From Mucor racemosus (lineage: Eukaryota; Mucoromycota; Mucoromycetes; Mucorales; Mucoraceae): DNA of 64,000 nt. The stretch spans positions 1,240,001-1,304,000 of the forward strand of contig JAPEHQ010000011.1 of NCBI GenBank assembly GCA_027405735.1. Direction: 5' to 3'. The translations under genes and the position numbers were made by a program. This document shows, in pieces, positions 21,989-33,565 of this stretch; the first letter of the stretch is position 1, and every line of letters begins with the position of its first letter. The notes below the pieces were generated by a model. That model was not told the DNA's origin. It worked only from the letters and a program-made list of their open reading frames with translations, and did not search any database.

Positions 21989-23637
21989 TCAAACTACTTG
22001 AATCATGTAATAAGACGATTTTCCAACTCTCAAAACACAAATTTTACCATCTATTAAATCGGCTTCTTCAATGGTTTGCTTGACATTTGTAATTCTATTG
22101 TTGTTCAAGTAAAATCCGCCGGCTTTGATCTTTTTTTGTGCATCAGCTATGGTTAAATTGTTTGAATTAGAATTTATAATTATCGTGTAACTATTAATCT
22201 ATGCTTACATTTAGACTTTGCAGCATTTGTAATAGATGCAATTTTGTCTAATCCTGAACCAATGACTGCCGATCTTTCAAGCTGCACAAATCGATTTGCG
22301 TCAGACTTGAATGCCTCAATAATATGATCCCCGGATAAAGTGCTCAAATCATCTCCAAAAAGAACTTTAGTTGCAGTTATTGCTTTACGTAAGCCATTAG
22401 CTCCATGCACAAGCTCAGTAGTCTCGTTAGCAAGAGTGGTTTGAGCATATCTTTGTTCTGGAGACTTTTGGTGTTTTGTCATAATTTCAGAGACCTGCTC
22501 TTTTGTTAAAAATGTAAACATCTCTAAATATTTTCCAACATCACTATCTGTTGTTTTCATTAAAAACTACAAATTCATTTTAGTCATCATTTTCAAAAGA
22601 AAAAATCTATATAAATTACCTGATAAAAATCAAAAACGCTTGTCATTGACTCATCTAACCAAACAGCATTACCAGCTGATTTTCCAAATTTCTCGCCAGT
22701 TGAAGTAAGCAACAATGGGATAGTGATACCAAAAGCCTTTGACTCCATGTCATCTTTTTTCTCAATCTCGGGTTCAATTCGTTCGCTTGATCTTTTTCTA
22801 TAAATCATATCAATGCCGGCAGTAATATTTCCCCATTGATCGCTTCCACCCAACTTTTAACATATTTAGTCAAATTATTTACGTTTTAAGTCTTGCACAT
22901 GTCGTACCTGAATTCTACATTTATGGTTTTTATAGAGATACCAGAAATCATATGCTTGTAACAGTTGATAAGAGAATTCTGTAAAACTAATGCCTTGTGT
23001 TGTATCCATTCTTGATTTAACGCTTTCCTTTGCCAACATGGTATTTACTCTAGCAAATCTTCCAACTGAACTTAAGAAATCAATTGCAGTCATCGAGCTA
23101 AACCAGCTATAGTTATTCAATACTTTAGGTGTCATGTAATCAGTTTTATTGAATCCATGTCTTTCTGCATAAGCTGCTCCATTTTTGAAAAAGCGGTGGA
23201 TTTGACCTTCAATACCAGCTACATTAACCTTCAAAATATCTTGTGATAAAGGCACACGCTCAGACTTGCGGCCAGATGGGTCACCGATGCTTCCTGTTGC
23301 TCCACCGACAAGGGCGATAGTTTGGTGGCCTCTAACATGAAAATGTAATAATCCCATCAAGGTAACAAGGTTACCTAAATGGAGACTTTTGGCAGTAGGA
23401 TCGACACCACAATAGATTGCTGTTGGAGAATTGGTTTTTTCAATTACTTCAGAGCTATGGAATATGAGTGTCATGCAAAAATGATTTTTTGTTTAATTTT
23501 CTTTACCTTGTAGTGTTGGAAACAAGACCACGATGAGTCATATCTGTAATGACATTGGAATAAGTACTCAAGAAAGATTTGTTGATTTTTACAGCTGAGG
23601 TCCATGCTGGACTACTAGCCCTCTTTATAATGAACAT
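21989..23637 (-). CDS. MSY1: Mitochondrial tyrosyl-tRNA synthetase
   Basis: Five exons on the minus strand: 23637-23507, 23454-22908, 22853-22620, 22566-22209 and 22146-21989; 475 residues. It charges mitochondrial tRNA-Tyr with tyrosine. The catalytic class I core shows [15 protein letters not shown] (HIGH-like HLGN), [31 protein letters not shown] joined across intron 2, and the KMSKS-like loop GEKFGKS. The C-terminal S4-like tRNA-binding part is split by intron 4 and reads [11 protein letters not shown] then [14 protein letters not shown]. The basic, Ser-rich N-terminus ([20 protein letters not shown]) looks like a mitochondrial presequence. All four introns are GT-AG, 41-63 nt, and every junction keeps frame. 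The bacterial-type sequence separates it from the cytosolic enzyme. Confidence 0.95.
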
Positions 23638-24989
23638 GATGAGTCAATGACAGGATTCAAGAAACACCCCTTGCACCTTTTTTCTTCACAAAGGGAAAGG
23701 GATACATTTAAACGCCTCTCCAGATGCCTTTGTTTTAGTGACTGCAAACGTCAAACACAACGCTTGCATCTGCGAATATGTATGCATTCAGAGTTATTTT
23801 CACATAAGCAAGCTTATTAATATGGTAAAAGTATATATGCTCTCTTTTTCGAGAGGATTGACCTAATCGAACCAACAATTAATTTGAATTTTTAAAAATT
23901 CAATATTTGTTTAAACTTTTACATGGTTTCACGATAAGCAGATCGAATGCATTTGTCGCAATGTTCAAAAACTGTTTGACATAAGTTCTTCCAAACGTAT
24001 GATTCTATGTAGGAAAAATAAAAGACTTGCCTGCTTACACATATAAAAAAGAAGCTATTTGTTGCTCAAAAATTTTAAAATGATGATATCACATTTTTGA
24101 AATTTTGCTATTATATTAATTGTTATATATATATATATATCAGACTTATTATGCGTTTATTATTTAGTTTGAATCTGATTATTTTGTAGCCATTTTTGTG
24201 CAAACAAATTCGATCTTTATCAATTATACAATTTTTATTTTTCAAATGCTTTAACCTTTGTATATATGCAGTAGCAAAATACAATTTACAAGTTCATTGG
24301 TATTAGGGAATAGACTTGAATGCCACTGTAAATTGACGTTATTTCTTGTAGGTTCTCCTGGTCACATCACATCATATCAGAAATCCGAACATTTTTACTT
24401 TTAAATCGCTGGCATTTCTACTTCTCTGTTATATTATTTGATTATTGATGTTATCTGGCAGTTGTCCTGCCAATTGTCAGCTATTCCGTGATTTTGAATA
24501 AATTGTTGGGTTGTTGGATTCTTGATTTACTTGATCAAGAACGGCTCTTAATTGATTTTGACAATCTCAGTTGTCAATCATGCGCTCAAAACAGCTCTTA
24601 CCTGTTCTATTTGATTCGCATGCATTTTAGGTTTTTTCTTTATGATTCAACACATGATAAATACCCTTGGTTATTTATGGTTTATGGTTATAATATCTTA
24701 CTTGAATTGTATGTCATAGTTTCAAATGAGATGGCTTTTTTATGGTTTATTCTAATTTCTTACGTACATTTGTTGAAAAAAATATTAGGTATACAAAGTT
24801 TTGGAAAAAATGAATGCAAATCACATTACACTAAAACTTTGGTTATACATGAAAAATATGTTTACTTGTCATTTTCGGTAACTGTCATTGCCATATATGC
24901 TGGTTTTAGTTGATTTTTTATCTTTATTTCTGCTTTGAAATAATCTGCCAAGTTTCATATCCAAAAAAGTAGACAGTTAATTACTACAA
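23638..24989. other. AT-rich spacer, no gene recognised
   Basis: About 1.35 kb upstream of MSY1. It contains an AT microsatellite near 24125-24140. A 141-codon ORF at 24488 is hydrophobic and AT-driven, with no domain or intron signal, and I do not call it a gene. Confidence 0.5.
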
Positions 24990-25650
24990 CTTAACTAGCA
25001 AATATGGTATAATAAAATCTTAATTCTGAATACTATTATATACAGATGTGGTAAATATTTTGAATCTTTCGGTCCATTTGAATTAATGTCCATTGATTTC
25101 ATGCATTTTCCAAATTGTTTTCTTTTTTTTTTAAGCAGAGAAAGAGAGGGTTTCTTTTGGAATTTGCGCTTAATTCCTTCAAAAAAAGACGTTAACTAAT
25201 GAAATCAAGATATGTTATTCATGTACTTATTGTGCATTAAGCACAACTTTAAAGTTTAGTTTCAAACCATTATTTGAATTTATAAAAAATCTCAAAGAAT
25301 ATCTGAAACAACCCATACAAACTAGATGAAAAAAGTGCACGCTTCCATTTTCTTATTCTCACAAGAATTTGGGGAGGCTAAAACTTTGCAATTCAATAGA
25401 TCAACACTAGAAGCGCAAAATTACCTATTATTGTAACAACAAAATCTCATTTGGATCCATATTCAGCGAGAACTGGTGAGCTTGTTGATTTTAGTAGTAG
25501 GTGTTGTTGTAAGTAGTGGTATAGCGCAAGCCTAGTCTTAAAAAAAGCTCGGCTGCATAAAAAAGGCTCGGCATGTTTTAAATAATTTGCGGTAAGTAGC
25601 AGACAACTATCTTATTGTTCAAACTTACCAAATTCACAATGATCCATGGA
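24990..25650 (-). repeat. Repeat family E, copy 2
   Basis: Inverted relative to 18240-18850, with the same landmarks (AAGCAGAGAAAGAGAGGG near 25134, TGAAACAACCCATACAAACT near 25305, TTTGCAATTC near 25385). The sequence from here to about 26330 has no gene. The stretch 26330-26469 matches the end of family B (inverted). Confidence 0.55.
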
Positions 25651-26927
25651 AGCTGGTATCTGAGATACTTGTAGTACCTATTCATACCTGTAGGTTTTTT
25701 GCCTATTATTTATGCTAAATCTCATTTCAATCCCATATTGAACCTGTTATCCAAATGGAAATGAAATGGAATAACCACTTTTAGAATCCAGGACCTGATG
25801 GATCCTGGCTTCCTTTTTTAATTTAATAATGAAGACCCTACGTTCTCCATGATATAATCATTTGTGGTCTTTATTTTATTGTATTGGAAATAATCGTTAT
25901 CTACATATAACTCTCAATACTTATATCTATGAAGAGCGGCAGATCATTTGGATCAGCATATATTCATAGAGGTCGTAGTATCTGAATTGTTTTCAATAAA
26001 AGTGCACAGTGAGCTATAGGTGCACTTTGGTCATGATTTTCTCAACATAGTAAGTTGTGGACGCTGTTGCCATTTGAGATCAGCGTGACAAAGATACGCA
26101 CTTACTCTCAATATAAAGCTGGAAGTTATTATGATCAAAATTTACTAAGATAGGGTTTCTGTTGTCGATTTTTTACAGTTATAAAAAGTAGGCTTCAGAT
26201 GGATTTTAAATGATTTTCAAATGTTTTCGCCCAACATTGAGTCAAATTACGTAATAACCTCAAAAAAGATGCGCCTTCACTCTATAGACTATAGACCATT
26301 GATCTCTCTCGGAAAATAGAGATATTTATACCAGAATATACGTGCACTGGCCAAACATTGAACAAAATTGACCAAGATTGATTTAAAATTGATTATAAAA
26401 AATTGAATACCTAAGTTGAGGTATTAATTTTTTATATTCACAAGATAGATCCGACTCAAAGTTACTCTGCACTACGGCCGAACTATGCATCTCATGGGCA
26501 TAATGATCTGCACAGATGGGCAGAATAAAAAATTTTGTGCAGATCAGGTAGCCCAGATGAGCAAATAAATGAGATCAAAGTTTTTTAGTCAATTTATTAA
26601 AGTATATCAATCATAATATAATCAATAGCGAAGATAATGCACGTTTATGTTTATGATATTGGAGAGGTAAGGCTACAACTCAATGTAAATCACCTCTAGC
26701 GCAATAATTATAACATAAGACTATATTATCATCAAATAAACTACCACACAATATTAACATGTATCAATATTTACAGTAATAAGCTTGAATCAAGTGGGTA
26801 CAACATCATTAATTCTTGAAAAAGTTCTCCAGTATTATAAAATCTCTTATTTTTAAGACTTACAAGGCTTATAAGCGGAATATTAATTTCAAAATTTATT
26901 TTTGTCCAGATCATCAATTTTGACATT

Positions 26928-27279
26928 TGTTGCGGGGGTAAAATCTTTGGTTGTTTTTATCAGTAATTTGGAAATGAATAGAATTGGTAATGAAGATTCA
27001 AAAGGGACAAGGTTTAGAGTTTATAAATTTGAAGAGTTTTGAGAATGTTTGATCTGTTTAACTTAAATATTGCAACTGCAATGACACTTTTTAGATTCTT
27101 GAACAGACGTTTATTTATTGACAAAAATGAATTACCTGCAATGACACTTTTTAGATTCTTGAACAGACAAGAGAAAAGAAAGGTCATTACACAATTACCA
27201 GACTTATATATACAAAAAAAAAGAGTGGTAAACAAACAAATGATTATGGCCATACACCTGGCATACCTAACATAACAAC

Positions 27280-27310
<31 letters not shown>

Positions 27311-27330
27311 CTATTTTTCGTTTCAGATCA
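26928..27330 (-). repeat. 3' LTR of the Ty3/gypsy element
   Basis: 403 bp. Contains a TATA-like run (reverse of 27205-27214), a homopolymer T run of about 30 near 27282-27310, and two copies of a 33-bp repeat at 27076-27108 and 27136-27168, 60 bp apart. The short ORFs inside are shadows. Confidence 0.93.
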
Positions 27331-27332
27331 CT

Positions 27333-30300
27333 CTACGACCGACACCTTTCAATCGGATCACGATTGAAATACTTGCGAAGATGAGTACCATTCGTCCTCC
27401 GTTTTAACATCTTTCCGGTCTTGATATCAGCGATCAGATAAGTATTGTTCTTAAAGGCGGAAACCACCATATATATCTTGTCAGCCCAATTGGGATCCAG
27501 TTTGTCCGTTTTATGGAAGTTCTTGTGAAGAACTAAAGTTCCAGGAAGAAAGTGTATAGTATCTACCGAGGGGTCTAGCGACCTTTTCTTGGACTCCTTA
27601 AGAATCACATCATTACGAATATCCGGAAGAGCCAGCAGCCTATCAAAACCCAATTTTTTTCCAAACGCAAGAAGAGGATCATGTTGCGAATCTATGGGTA
27701 CAACGCCGTACAACAATTCATAAGGAGAGATTCCTATTGACTCGTGAGCCCTTACGCGATACGAATATAAGATAGTGTTAATGTGAGTGTCCCAATCTAA
27801 TGGATGAGCTACAGATAGTTTTCTTAGGGCAGTGACCAAAGTATGATTAAGTTTCTCTACCATCCCTTGATTCTCTGGGTGGTAAGGTGTACCGAACTTG
27901 TGTTTAGAATTGCATAATTCTACGTATTTTTCGAGCACTTGATTAGCGAAATGTGATCCATTATCAGACAATATAGTTGTAACTGGACCAAACTTTGTAA
28001 AGACTTCTTCATAAAGAAACGTTGCTGCAGTAATTGCATCTGCTTTCTTGGTAGCAACAGCAAGAGGCCAACGCGTAAACATTTCTGTACATACTAGTAT
28101 ATATTTGCATCCAGACCGAGAGGTAATTAACGGGCCAACATAATCAATTGAAAATTGCTTGAATATACCTAGAATATTTTGGCTGGTACCATGATATGGA
28201 CTTCTGGAATAAGGTGCAGGACTGAAAATTTGACATTGATGACAAGACTGCAAATACTTCTTCATTTCTTCATATACATTCGGCCACCAGTAATTTCTGT
28301 ATAACATGCTCCATGTGCTATGAACACCAAAATGCCCATGACCTTCATGTACTTCTTCTAGCAAGGCTGCCCTTTCAGATATAAATGGTATTTTGACGTA
28401 TCTTTTGTCATTGTGATTACCAACTAGACGATACAAATGATTGTCATTAATGACCCGATATCTCATTGACTTCAGTTCGAGTTTCCGTTGATCTTCTTCT
28501 GATAAGTTGGGTAATTCAGCCCTAGTAAGACAAGCGTAAATATTCTTTAATTCACTTTCGTAATCCAAAGTCTTCAACACTTCTATAACCACCAATGCAG
28601 AGAACAATTGCTCCATTATTTCTTCACCTTCAAGTTCATGTTCTGCTGGTAACGGATACCGACTAAAAAAGTCTGACGGATTTTTAGTTCCAGGTACATG
28701 CTTCACTTCAAAGTCATATTCTTGTAAGGACAGACACCATCTTTGTAACCGAGTATTTGGTTCCTTTTTTGAGAACAAATATTTAACCGCCATATTGTCA
28801 GTATATACAACAAAATGTTTATCTAACAGATATCTTCTTAATTTGAACACAGCATATACAACGGACAATAGTTCCTTCTCCACAGTGGGATAATTGATTT
28901 CTGCCGACTTGAGTTTTCTACTTAGGAAACACACTGGTTCATCAATACCATCTTGATCCGTTTGACAAAGTACAGCTGCTATTCCAGTATCACATGCATC
29001 ACAGTAAACAGAGTAGGGTTTGGAATGGTCTGGGTAAATTAACAAGGCAGCATTGCCAAGAGCAGTTTTTAGTTGATTGAATTCAAAGTTATGTTTTTCT
29101 TCCCACACGAATGGTGTATTTTTCTTAAGTAAATTAGTTAATTCAATGGTCTTTTGAGCGAATTGAGGTATGTGCCTTCTGTAGAACCCAACCATATTGA
29201 TGAAACCTCTAACACCAGACTTATCTGTTGGAATTCCTGCATTCAAAATAGCTTCAATTTTTGACTTGATTGGAGATATACCCTGAGTTGACACTTCAAA
29301 ACCCAAAAATTCGAGTTTATTCTTAAAGAGCACACACTTATTTGGGTTTAACTTCATATTGACTTCTATCATGCGATCAAAAACTTGTGCCAAATGATCC
29401 AAATGTTCTTCATACGATTTACTAAAAACCTGGTTGTCATCGATATAGGTGGTACAGAAATTGAAGTCCCGCAAGGCCAGATTAATTGCCCGGGAAAACG
29501 TGCTCGGACCATTTCGAACTCCGAAAGGCATCACGGTATAACAGTAAGCTCCAAAGGGTGTCGATATCTGCAACTTGGGAATTGTCTCCTGGTCGCAAGC
29601 AATTTGGTTGAAGCCCTTAAGGAGATCCAATGAACTTAGGTGAGTGCTATTCCCAAACGTTTCCAAGAGCGTAGTGATATTAGGAAGAGGCCATGGATCT
29701 GCAACGGTCACTTTGTTCAAATCCTGGAACATGGTTACTAAACGCTTTTCGCCATTCTTCTTTGGAACATACATGACTTGAAAGGACCATCCCGAATGAG
29801 GAGCTTCTTCACCAGAGTGCATAGCTGGAATCAGAGTACCCGCTGCTAGCATATCTGTAATTTCCTTCTGCAGTGTTTCTAACTCGGAGAAACTCATATT
29901 TCCATAGGGTCTTTTGTACACCGGTTTAGCATCTCCAGTATCAACGTGAAATTTGACTAAGTTGGTTTGAGTGAGGTCTTGATAGCCTATTCCAAAGGCC
30001 TTGGACTTGGAGAGAATCAACTGCTTTACACTCAACTGCTGTTCCTTTGATAACAAAGGGTTTGAATCAATATCATCAAACAACTTGTCAAACATTTCAG
30101 GTCCTGACGGCTTAGCTCGTTCCTGGATAAAGGCAGTTTCTGATTGCATATGTTGAACTGATTGCACCGATTGTTCTGATTGTACTGGTTGGACTGGCTG
30201 AACATTTACCAAATAAAAAGTATCTGTTCCCTGATCCACATCTGGTGCAGTGTGAAAGACCTCCATTTCATCCAGTTCCTTGCCATTGCGAACAAACCAA

Positions 30301-32531
30301 GAGGAAGTACCAAGATCGACGCATACACCAAATTGCGCCATAACTATACGTCCACACAGGAACTCATACGCACTTTCAGGTACGTCGAGACAGACGGCAT
30401 CAATAGTTCTGGTATGACCAGGTAATAGCTGCAATTTCAAGTCCTTGACAATTCCTTTGATTTGTACTCGTCTTCCATCGCCGACCAATATACCACCATC
30501 GCTAGATTTAGGCAACGAGATCAATTTATCCGCCAATCCCAGCTTCTGGACCAATTGATAACTAATAACGCATGGTGTACAACCAGTGTCCAAAATGACG
30601 TTAACTTGAATACCATTTATGTGTCCAATGGTACGAGGAGCATGATTACCCTCAGGTAATTCGCATTCTTGATTTAGAAGTAAATCTGAAATGTCCTTTA
30701 CTTGGTCATTCTCCAGTTTTGACTTTGAAACTAATGCTCTCCTAAACTCGGTATGTGCTTTAGAAGACAATGCAATGATTTCATTATATGACAATTGGAA
30801 CACTTTCTGATTTCTCAATTCAGAAACCACAGTTGCAGTTTTTGATTCAAAAACAGGAGGTTTGACCTTAAGAGGATCCTTTTGAACTTGATGAATTACT
30901 GGGTCCTTTGATCTTGATACTGTTGCTCTGAGTTGATTAGCTTCCAATTGTTGATTAGCTTCTGCTATTGTAGTGTCCTCAACTGGAGGAGTCTCAGTTT
31001 CCTCAACTTCACACGGTTCTGTTGTAGGGGCAACAGCACTTGGTGAATTATTGACAGTACTTGATGAAGGATTGACAACGTTAGAAGAAGGACCTGGGTC
31101 AGTGGACGATGAACCGGAGTCAATAGGATTGTTAGCTGACAAGGTACTGTAGATTTCTTTGATACGTTCAGCTCTAGCGTCCTGCTCGTCCATCTTCTTT
31201 TTAGCTCTCTTTAATGTTTTATTTTCTTTTGATTGCTGTTCTTCACTTCTCAAACGTTTGATTGCTAAAACATCAGTATCACCAAAAGTAGCAAGAGCTT
31301 GCTGATCAATAATATCATCTGATACAGACATAAACAAACTGGGATTTGACGTGTTTGTGTTTGTGTTTGTATTGTTATTATTACTATTATCCTGATTGGG
31401 AGCATCAACACGCCTAATACCACGATTATTTGTATTATTGTTTCCCATGTGAGATGGTTTATAAGGGCAACTATATCTTTTGTGGTCATAACTTCCGCAA
31501 TGTTTGCATGGTTTTGGGCACTGATCATCATAATGGCCTGGTTCCTTGCAATTATAGCATAATTTACGACTATATTGTATTTGTGATTGTGGCATAATTG
31601 GTTGAGGTTGTTGTACTAACTGTGGTTGTTGTTGTTGTGGTTGTTGTTGTAACAATAGTAATTGTTTCTGTTGATTGTCCAAAACAGCTAGTAAAGCCGA
31701 CCTAAACGAGTCTTTCTTATCCTTGATCTTAGGTGCAGCTGATTTCACCATAGAATGTTTTGTTTTTGTTTTTCTTGATTTGCTATGAATATTGTCACTG
31801 TCAGAATCAGAAGAATCTCTTATCTCTGAATTAGTACTTGATGAATCACTATCACTATCATCTGATGAGTCTTCGTCTTCATAGGAACGAGCCCATTTGT
31901 ATACATCAGTTAGTTTATCACTCGGCTTTTCCTTGAGAAAACGCCTCATTTCAGCAGGAGATGAGTTCTTAATAAACAGTTTCATGTAAAATGAATCTGG
32001 ATCCACATTATTTTGACTACTTGATTGAGTATTTTTCCGTTCTTGCATAGTATTATCAAATTTAATGATAAACTTATTCAACGAAGAAAAATTCTTTCGC
32101 TTGGTACGTAATAATTTAGAAAGATAATGCATATCGTCTTTCACAACAACTTCTTCTCTTTCCAACAATGCGTTCTTGAAGTCATTCCAATTGTCCCAAG
32201 TTTGAGTTACTACCCATTCTTGTAATTTGCCTTTAAATGAGGTATGAATATGTTCCAATTTAGAGAGATCAGACTCCCATCCATTGAGTGTAGCTGCTTT
32301 TTCATAAAGCTTAAAAAATATTTGTAGATTATCACCATCACGATACTTGGGAGGCTTCTCATACGATTTGTAGTTATTTTCACTTTTTGTTATTGTTTCT
32401 GAATTTGTCATTTTTGAATTTTGTAATGTTTTTGGTGTATTTGTTTCTTTTTCTGTTGTTTTTGTTGTTAAATTTAATGTAGAGTTTTCAATTGTAGTTT
32501 GTAATGTATTGTTAATTGTGTTTGGGTCCAC
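27333..32531 (-). CDS. Gag-Pol polyprotein of the Ty3/gypsy element
   Basis: One open frame of 1732 codons ending at TAG 27333-27335, two bases from the LTR. It opens with GTG; the first ATG is codon 41 (32411-32409), so the natural product is probably about 1692 residues. In order: Gag-like region about 60-220; acidic Ser/Asp stretch 218-250; Gln-rich stretch 286-310; two CCHC zinc knuckles at 325-338 and 342-355; aspartic protease active site DTG at 648-650; reverse transcriptase with YIDD at 1029-1032; RNase H with YCDACDTG at about 1176-1183 and YTDN near 1243; integrase HHCC zinc finger about 1395-1433 and catalytic Asp1463, Asp1523, Glu1559 (the last two 35 residues apart). The tail has a GPY/F-like module but no chromodomain. 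Gag and Pol are fused without a frameshift, as in some fungal elements. Confidence 0.95.
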   Translation of the reverse strand: MDPNTINNTLQTTIENSTLNLTTKTTEKETNTPKTLQNSKMTNSETITKSENNYKSYEKPPKYRDGDNLQIFFKLYEKAATLNGWESDLSKLEHIHTSFKGKLQEWVVTQTWDNWNDFKNALLEREEVVVKDDMHYLSKLLRTKRKNFSSLNKFIIKFDNTMQERKNTQSSSQNNVDPDSFYMKLFIKNSSPAEMRRFLKEKPSDKLTDVYKWARSYEDEDSSDDSDSDSSSTNSEIRDSSDSDSDNIHSKSRKTKTKHSMVKSAAPKIKDKKDSFRSALLAVLDNQQKQLLLLQQQPQQQQPQLVQQPQPIMPQSQIQYSRKLCYNCKEPGHYDDQCPKPCKHCGSYDHKRYSCPYKPSHMGNNNTNNRGIRRVDAPNQDNSNNNNTNTNTNTSNPSLFMSVSDDIIDQQALATFGDTDVLAIKRLRSEEQQSKENKTLKRAKKKMDEQDARAERIKEIYSTLSANNPIDSGSSSTDPGPSSNVVNPSSSTVNNSPSAVAPTTEPCEVEETETPPVEDTTIAEANQQLEANQLRATVSRSKDPVIHQVQKDPLKVKPPVFESKTATVVSELRNQKVFQLSYNEIIALSSKAHTEFRRALVSKSKLENDQVKDISDLLLNQECELPEGNHAPRTIGHINGIQVNVILDTGCTPCVISYQLVQKLGLADKLISLPKSSDGGILVGDGRRVQIKGIVKDLKLQLLPGHTRTIDAVCLDVPESAYEFLCGRIVMAQFGVCVDLGTSSWFVRNGKELDEMEVFHTAPDVDQGTDTFYLVNVQPVQPVQSEQSVQSVQHMQSETAFIQERAKPSGPEMFDKLFDDIDSNPLLSKEQQLSVKQLILSKSKAFGIGYQDLTQTNLVKFHVDTGDAKPVYKRPYGNMSFSELETLQKEITDMLAAGTLIPAMHSGEEAPHSGWSFQVMYVPKKNGEKRLVTMFQDLNKVTVADPWPLPNITTLLETFGNSTHLSSLDLLKGFNQIACDQETIPKLQISTPFGAYCYTVMPFGVRNGPSTFSRAINLALRDFNFCTTYIDDNQVFSKSYEEHLDHLAQVFDRMIEVNMKLNPNKCVLFKNKLEFLGFEVSTQGISPIKSKIEAILNAGIPTDKSGVRGFINMVGFYRRHIPQFAQKTIELTNLLKKNTPFVWEEKHNFEFNQLKTALGNAALLIYPDHSKPYSVYCDACDTGIAAVLCQTDQDGIDEPVCFLSRKLKSAEINYPTVEKELLSVVYAVFKLRRYLLDKHFVVYTDNMAVKYLFSKKEPNTRLQRWCLSLQEYDFEVKHVPGTKNPSDFFSRYPLPAEHELEGEEIMEQLFSALVVIEVLKTLDYESELKNIYACLTRAELPNLSEEDQRKLELKSMRYRVINDNHLYRLVGNHNDKRYVKIPFISERAALLEEVHEGHGHFGVHSTWSMLYRNYWWPNVYEEMKKYLQSCHQCQIFSPAPYSRSPYHGTSQNILGIFKQFSIDYVGPLITSRSGCKYILVCTEMFTRWPLAVATKKADAITAATFLYEEVFTKFGPVTTILSDNGSHFANQVLEKYVELCNSKHKFGTPYHPENQGMVEKLNHTLVTALRKLSVAHPLDWDTHINTILYSYRVRAHESIGISPYELLYGVVPIDSQHDPLLAFGKKLGFDRLLALPDIRNDVILKESKKRSLDPSVDTIHFLPGTLVLHKNFHKTDKLDPNWADKIYMVVSAFKNNTYLIADIKTGKMLKRRTNGTHLRKYFNRDPIERCRS

Positions 32532-32535
32532 TTTT

Positions 32536-32546
32536 AGTCGATACCA
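32536..32546 (-). promoter_or_regulatory. Primer binding site of the Ty3/gypsy element
   Basis: Two bases after the 5' LTR the element reads TGGTATCGACT, which begins with the TGG needed to pair with a tRNA CCA end. The priming tRNA would end AGTCGATACCA; I cannot say which tRNA that is. Confidence 0.7.
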
Positions 32547-32548
32547 AA

Positions 32549-32900
32549 TGTTGCGGGGGTAAAATCTTTGGTTGTTTTTATCAGTAATTTGGAAATGAAT
32601 AGAATTGGTAATGAAGATTCAAAAGGGACAAGGTTTAGAGTTTATAAATTTGAAGAGTTTTGAGAATGTTTGATCTGTTTAACTTAAATATTGCAACTGC
32701 AATGACACTTTTTAGATTCTTGAACAGACGTTTATTTATTGACAAAAATGAATTACCTGCAATGACACTTTTTAGATTCTTGAACAGACAAGAGAAAAGA
32801 AAGGTCATTACACAATTACCAGACTTATATATACAAAAAAAAAGAGTGGTAAACAAACAAATGATTATGGCCATACACCTGGCATACCTAACATAACAAC

Positions 32901-32945
<45 letters not shown>

Positions 32946-32961
32946 TTTTCGTTTCAGATCA
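32549..32961 (-). repeat. 5' LTR of the Ty3/gypsy element
   Basis: 413 bp, identical to the other LTR as far as I can read except for about 10 extra T and one base after the T run. The internal 33-bp direct repeats lie at 32697-32729 and 32757-32789. Confidence 0.93.
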
Positions 32962-33565
32962 CATTTTTTAATTTTTTTTTTCTGATTTTGCAAATCTAGA
33001 GTTAATTATACTACCAATTATGAAAACAAAAAATATGCACATATGCAAAATTTAGTGCTCTATTTGCTGAATAAAAAATAACAAACATTTTTATTACAAA
33101 ATATTACATGAAAATCCTTTAACGAAAAAACCGTTTTTGGTACAAAAGTACAAAGTTTCATTACTTAACATTTAATGTTAAGCTTTTATAAAATGTGTAT
33201 TAGTCATGGCTACAATTTTCTCTCACAATGTAGTATATTTAAACGTTGATTTCGATACCAAAATTTGATTTTTCTGTTTTTTGATCAAAATCATGAGTGT
33301 TGGTAAGGGTAAAATGAGTTTTCGAAAATGTCCGCTACAAAGTCTGAATTTTCAGACCATACGTGGTTAAATATAAGAAAAGTTTAAAAAAATCGCTTTT
33401 TTATTTAAAACTTGGATATAATATACCATAGTATGAGAGACTTATTAGTAGCCATTCAATCTTTCTATCCTCAATTACGGCGTCGCTCTGCGGGCTCGCT
33501 TTTACAACGTTTTAATGATTGTATAATATAAGAGACAGTTTTTCTAGTAGAAAAATGTATGTTTC

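Larger units (their letters stand above)
26924..32965 (-). mobile_element. Ty3/gypsy LTR retrotransposon, apparently intact
   Basis: LTRs at 26928-27330 and 32549-32961 flank one long Gag-Pol frame. Target duplication CATT at 26924-26927 and 32962-32965; other family A copies read through this point uninterrupted. In element orientation the LTR runs TGATCTG...GCAACA, the canonical TG...CA. Domain order protease, RT, RNase H, integrase defines Ty3/gypsy. The two LTRs look identical apart from the length of a T run, and the frame is unbroken, so the insertion is recent. Confidence 0.93.

Noticed and set aside
24488..24913. 141-codon ORF on the plus strand
   Set aside because: AT-driven hydrophobic composition, no motif, no partner exon, in a gene-free region.
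27076..27168. Direct repeats as a possible CRISPR-like array
   Set aside because: Only two units, inside an LTR of a eukaryotic retrotransposon.
27014..27275. Two overlapping ORFs repeated at 32635-32896
   Set aside because: Both lie inside the LTRs and arise from the 33-bp direct repeats; no evidence of translation.
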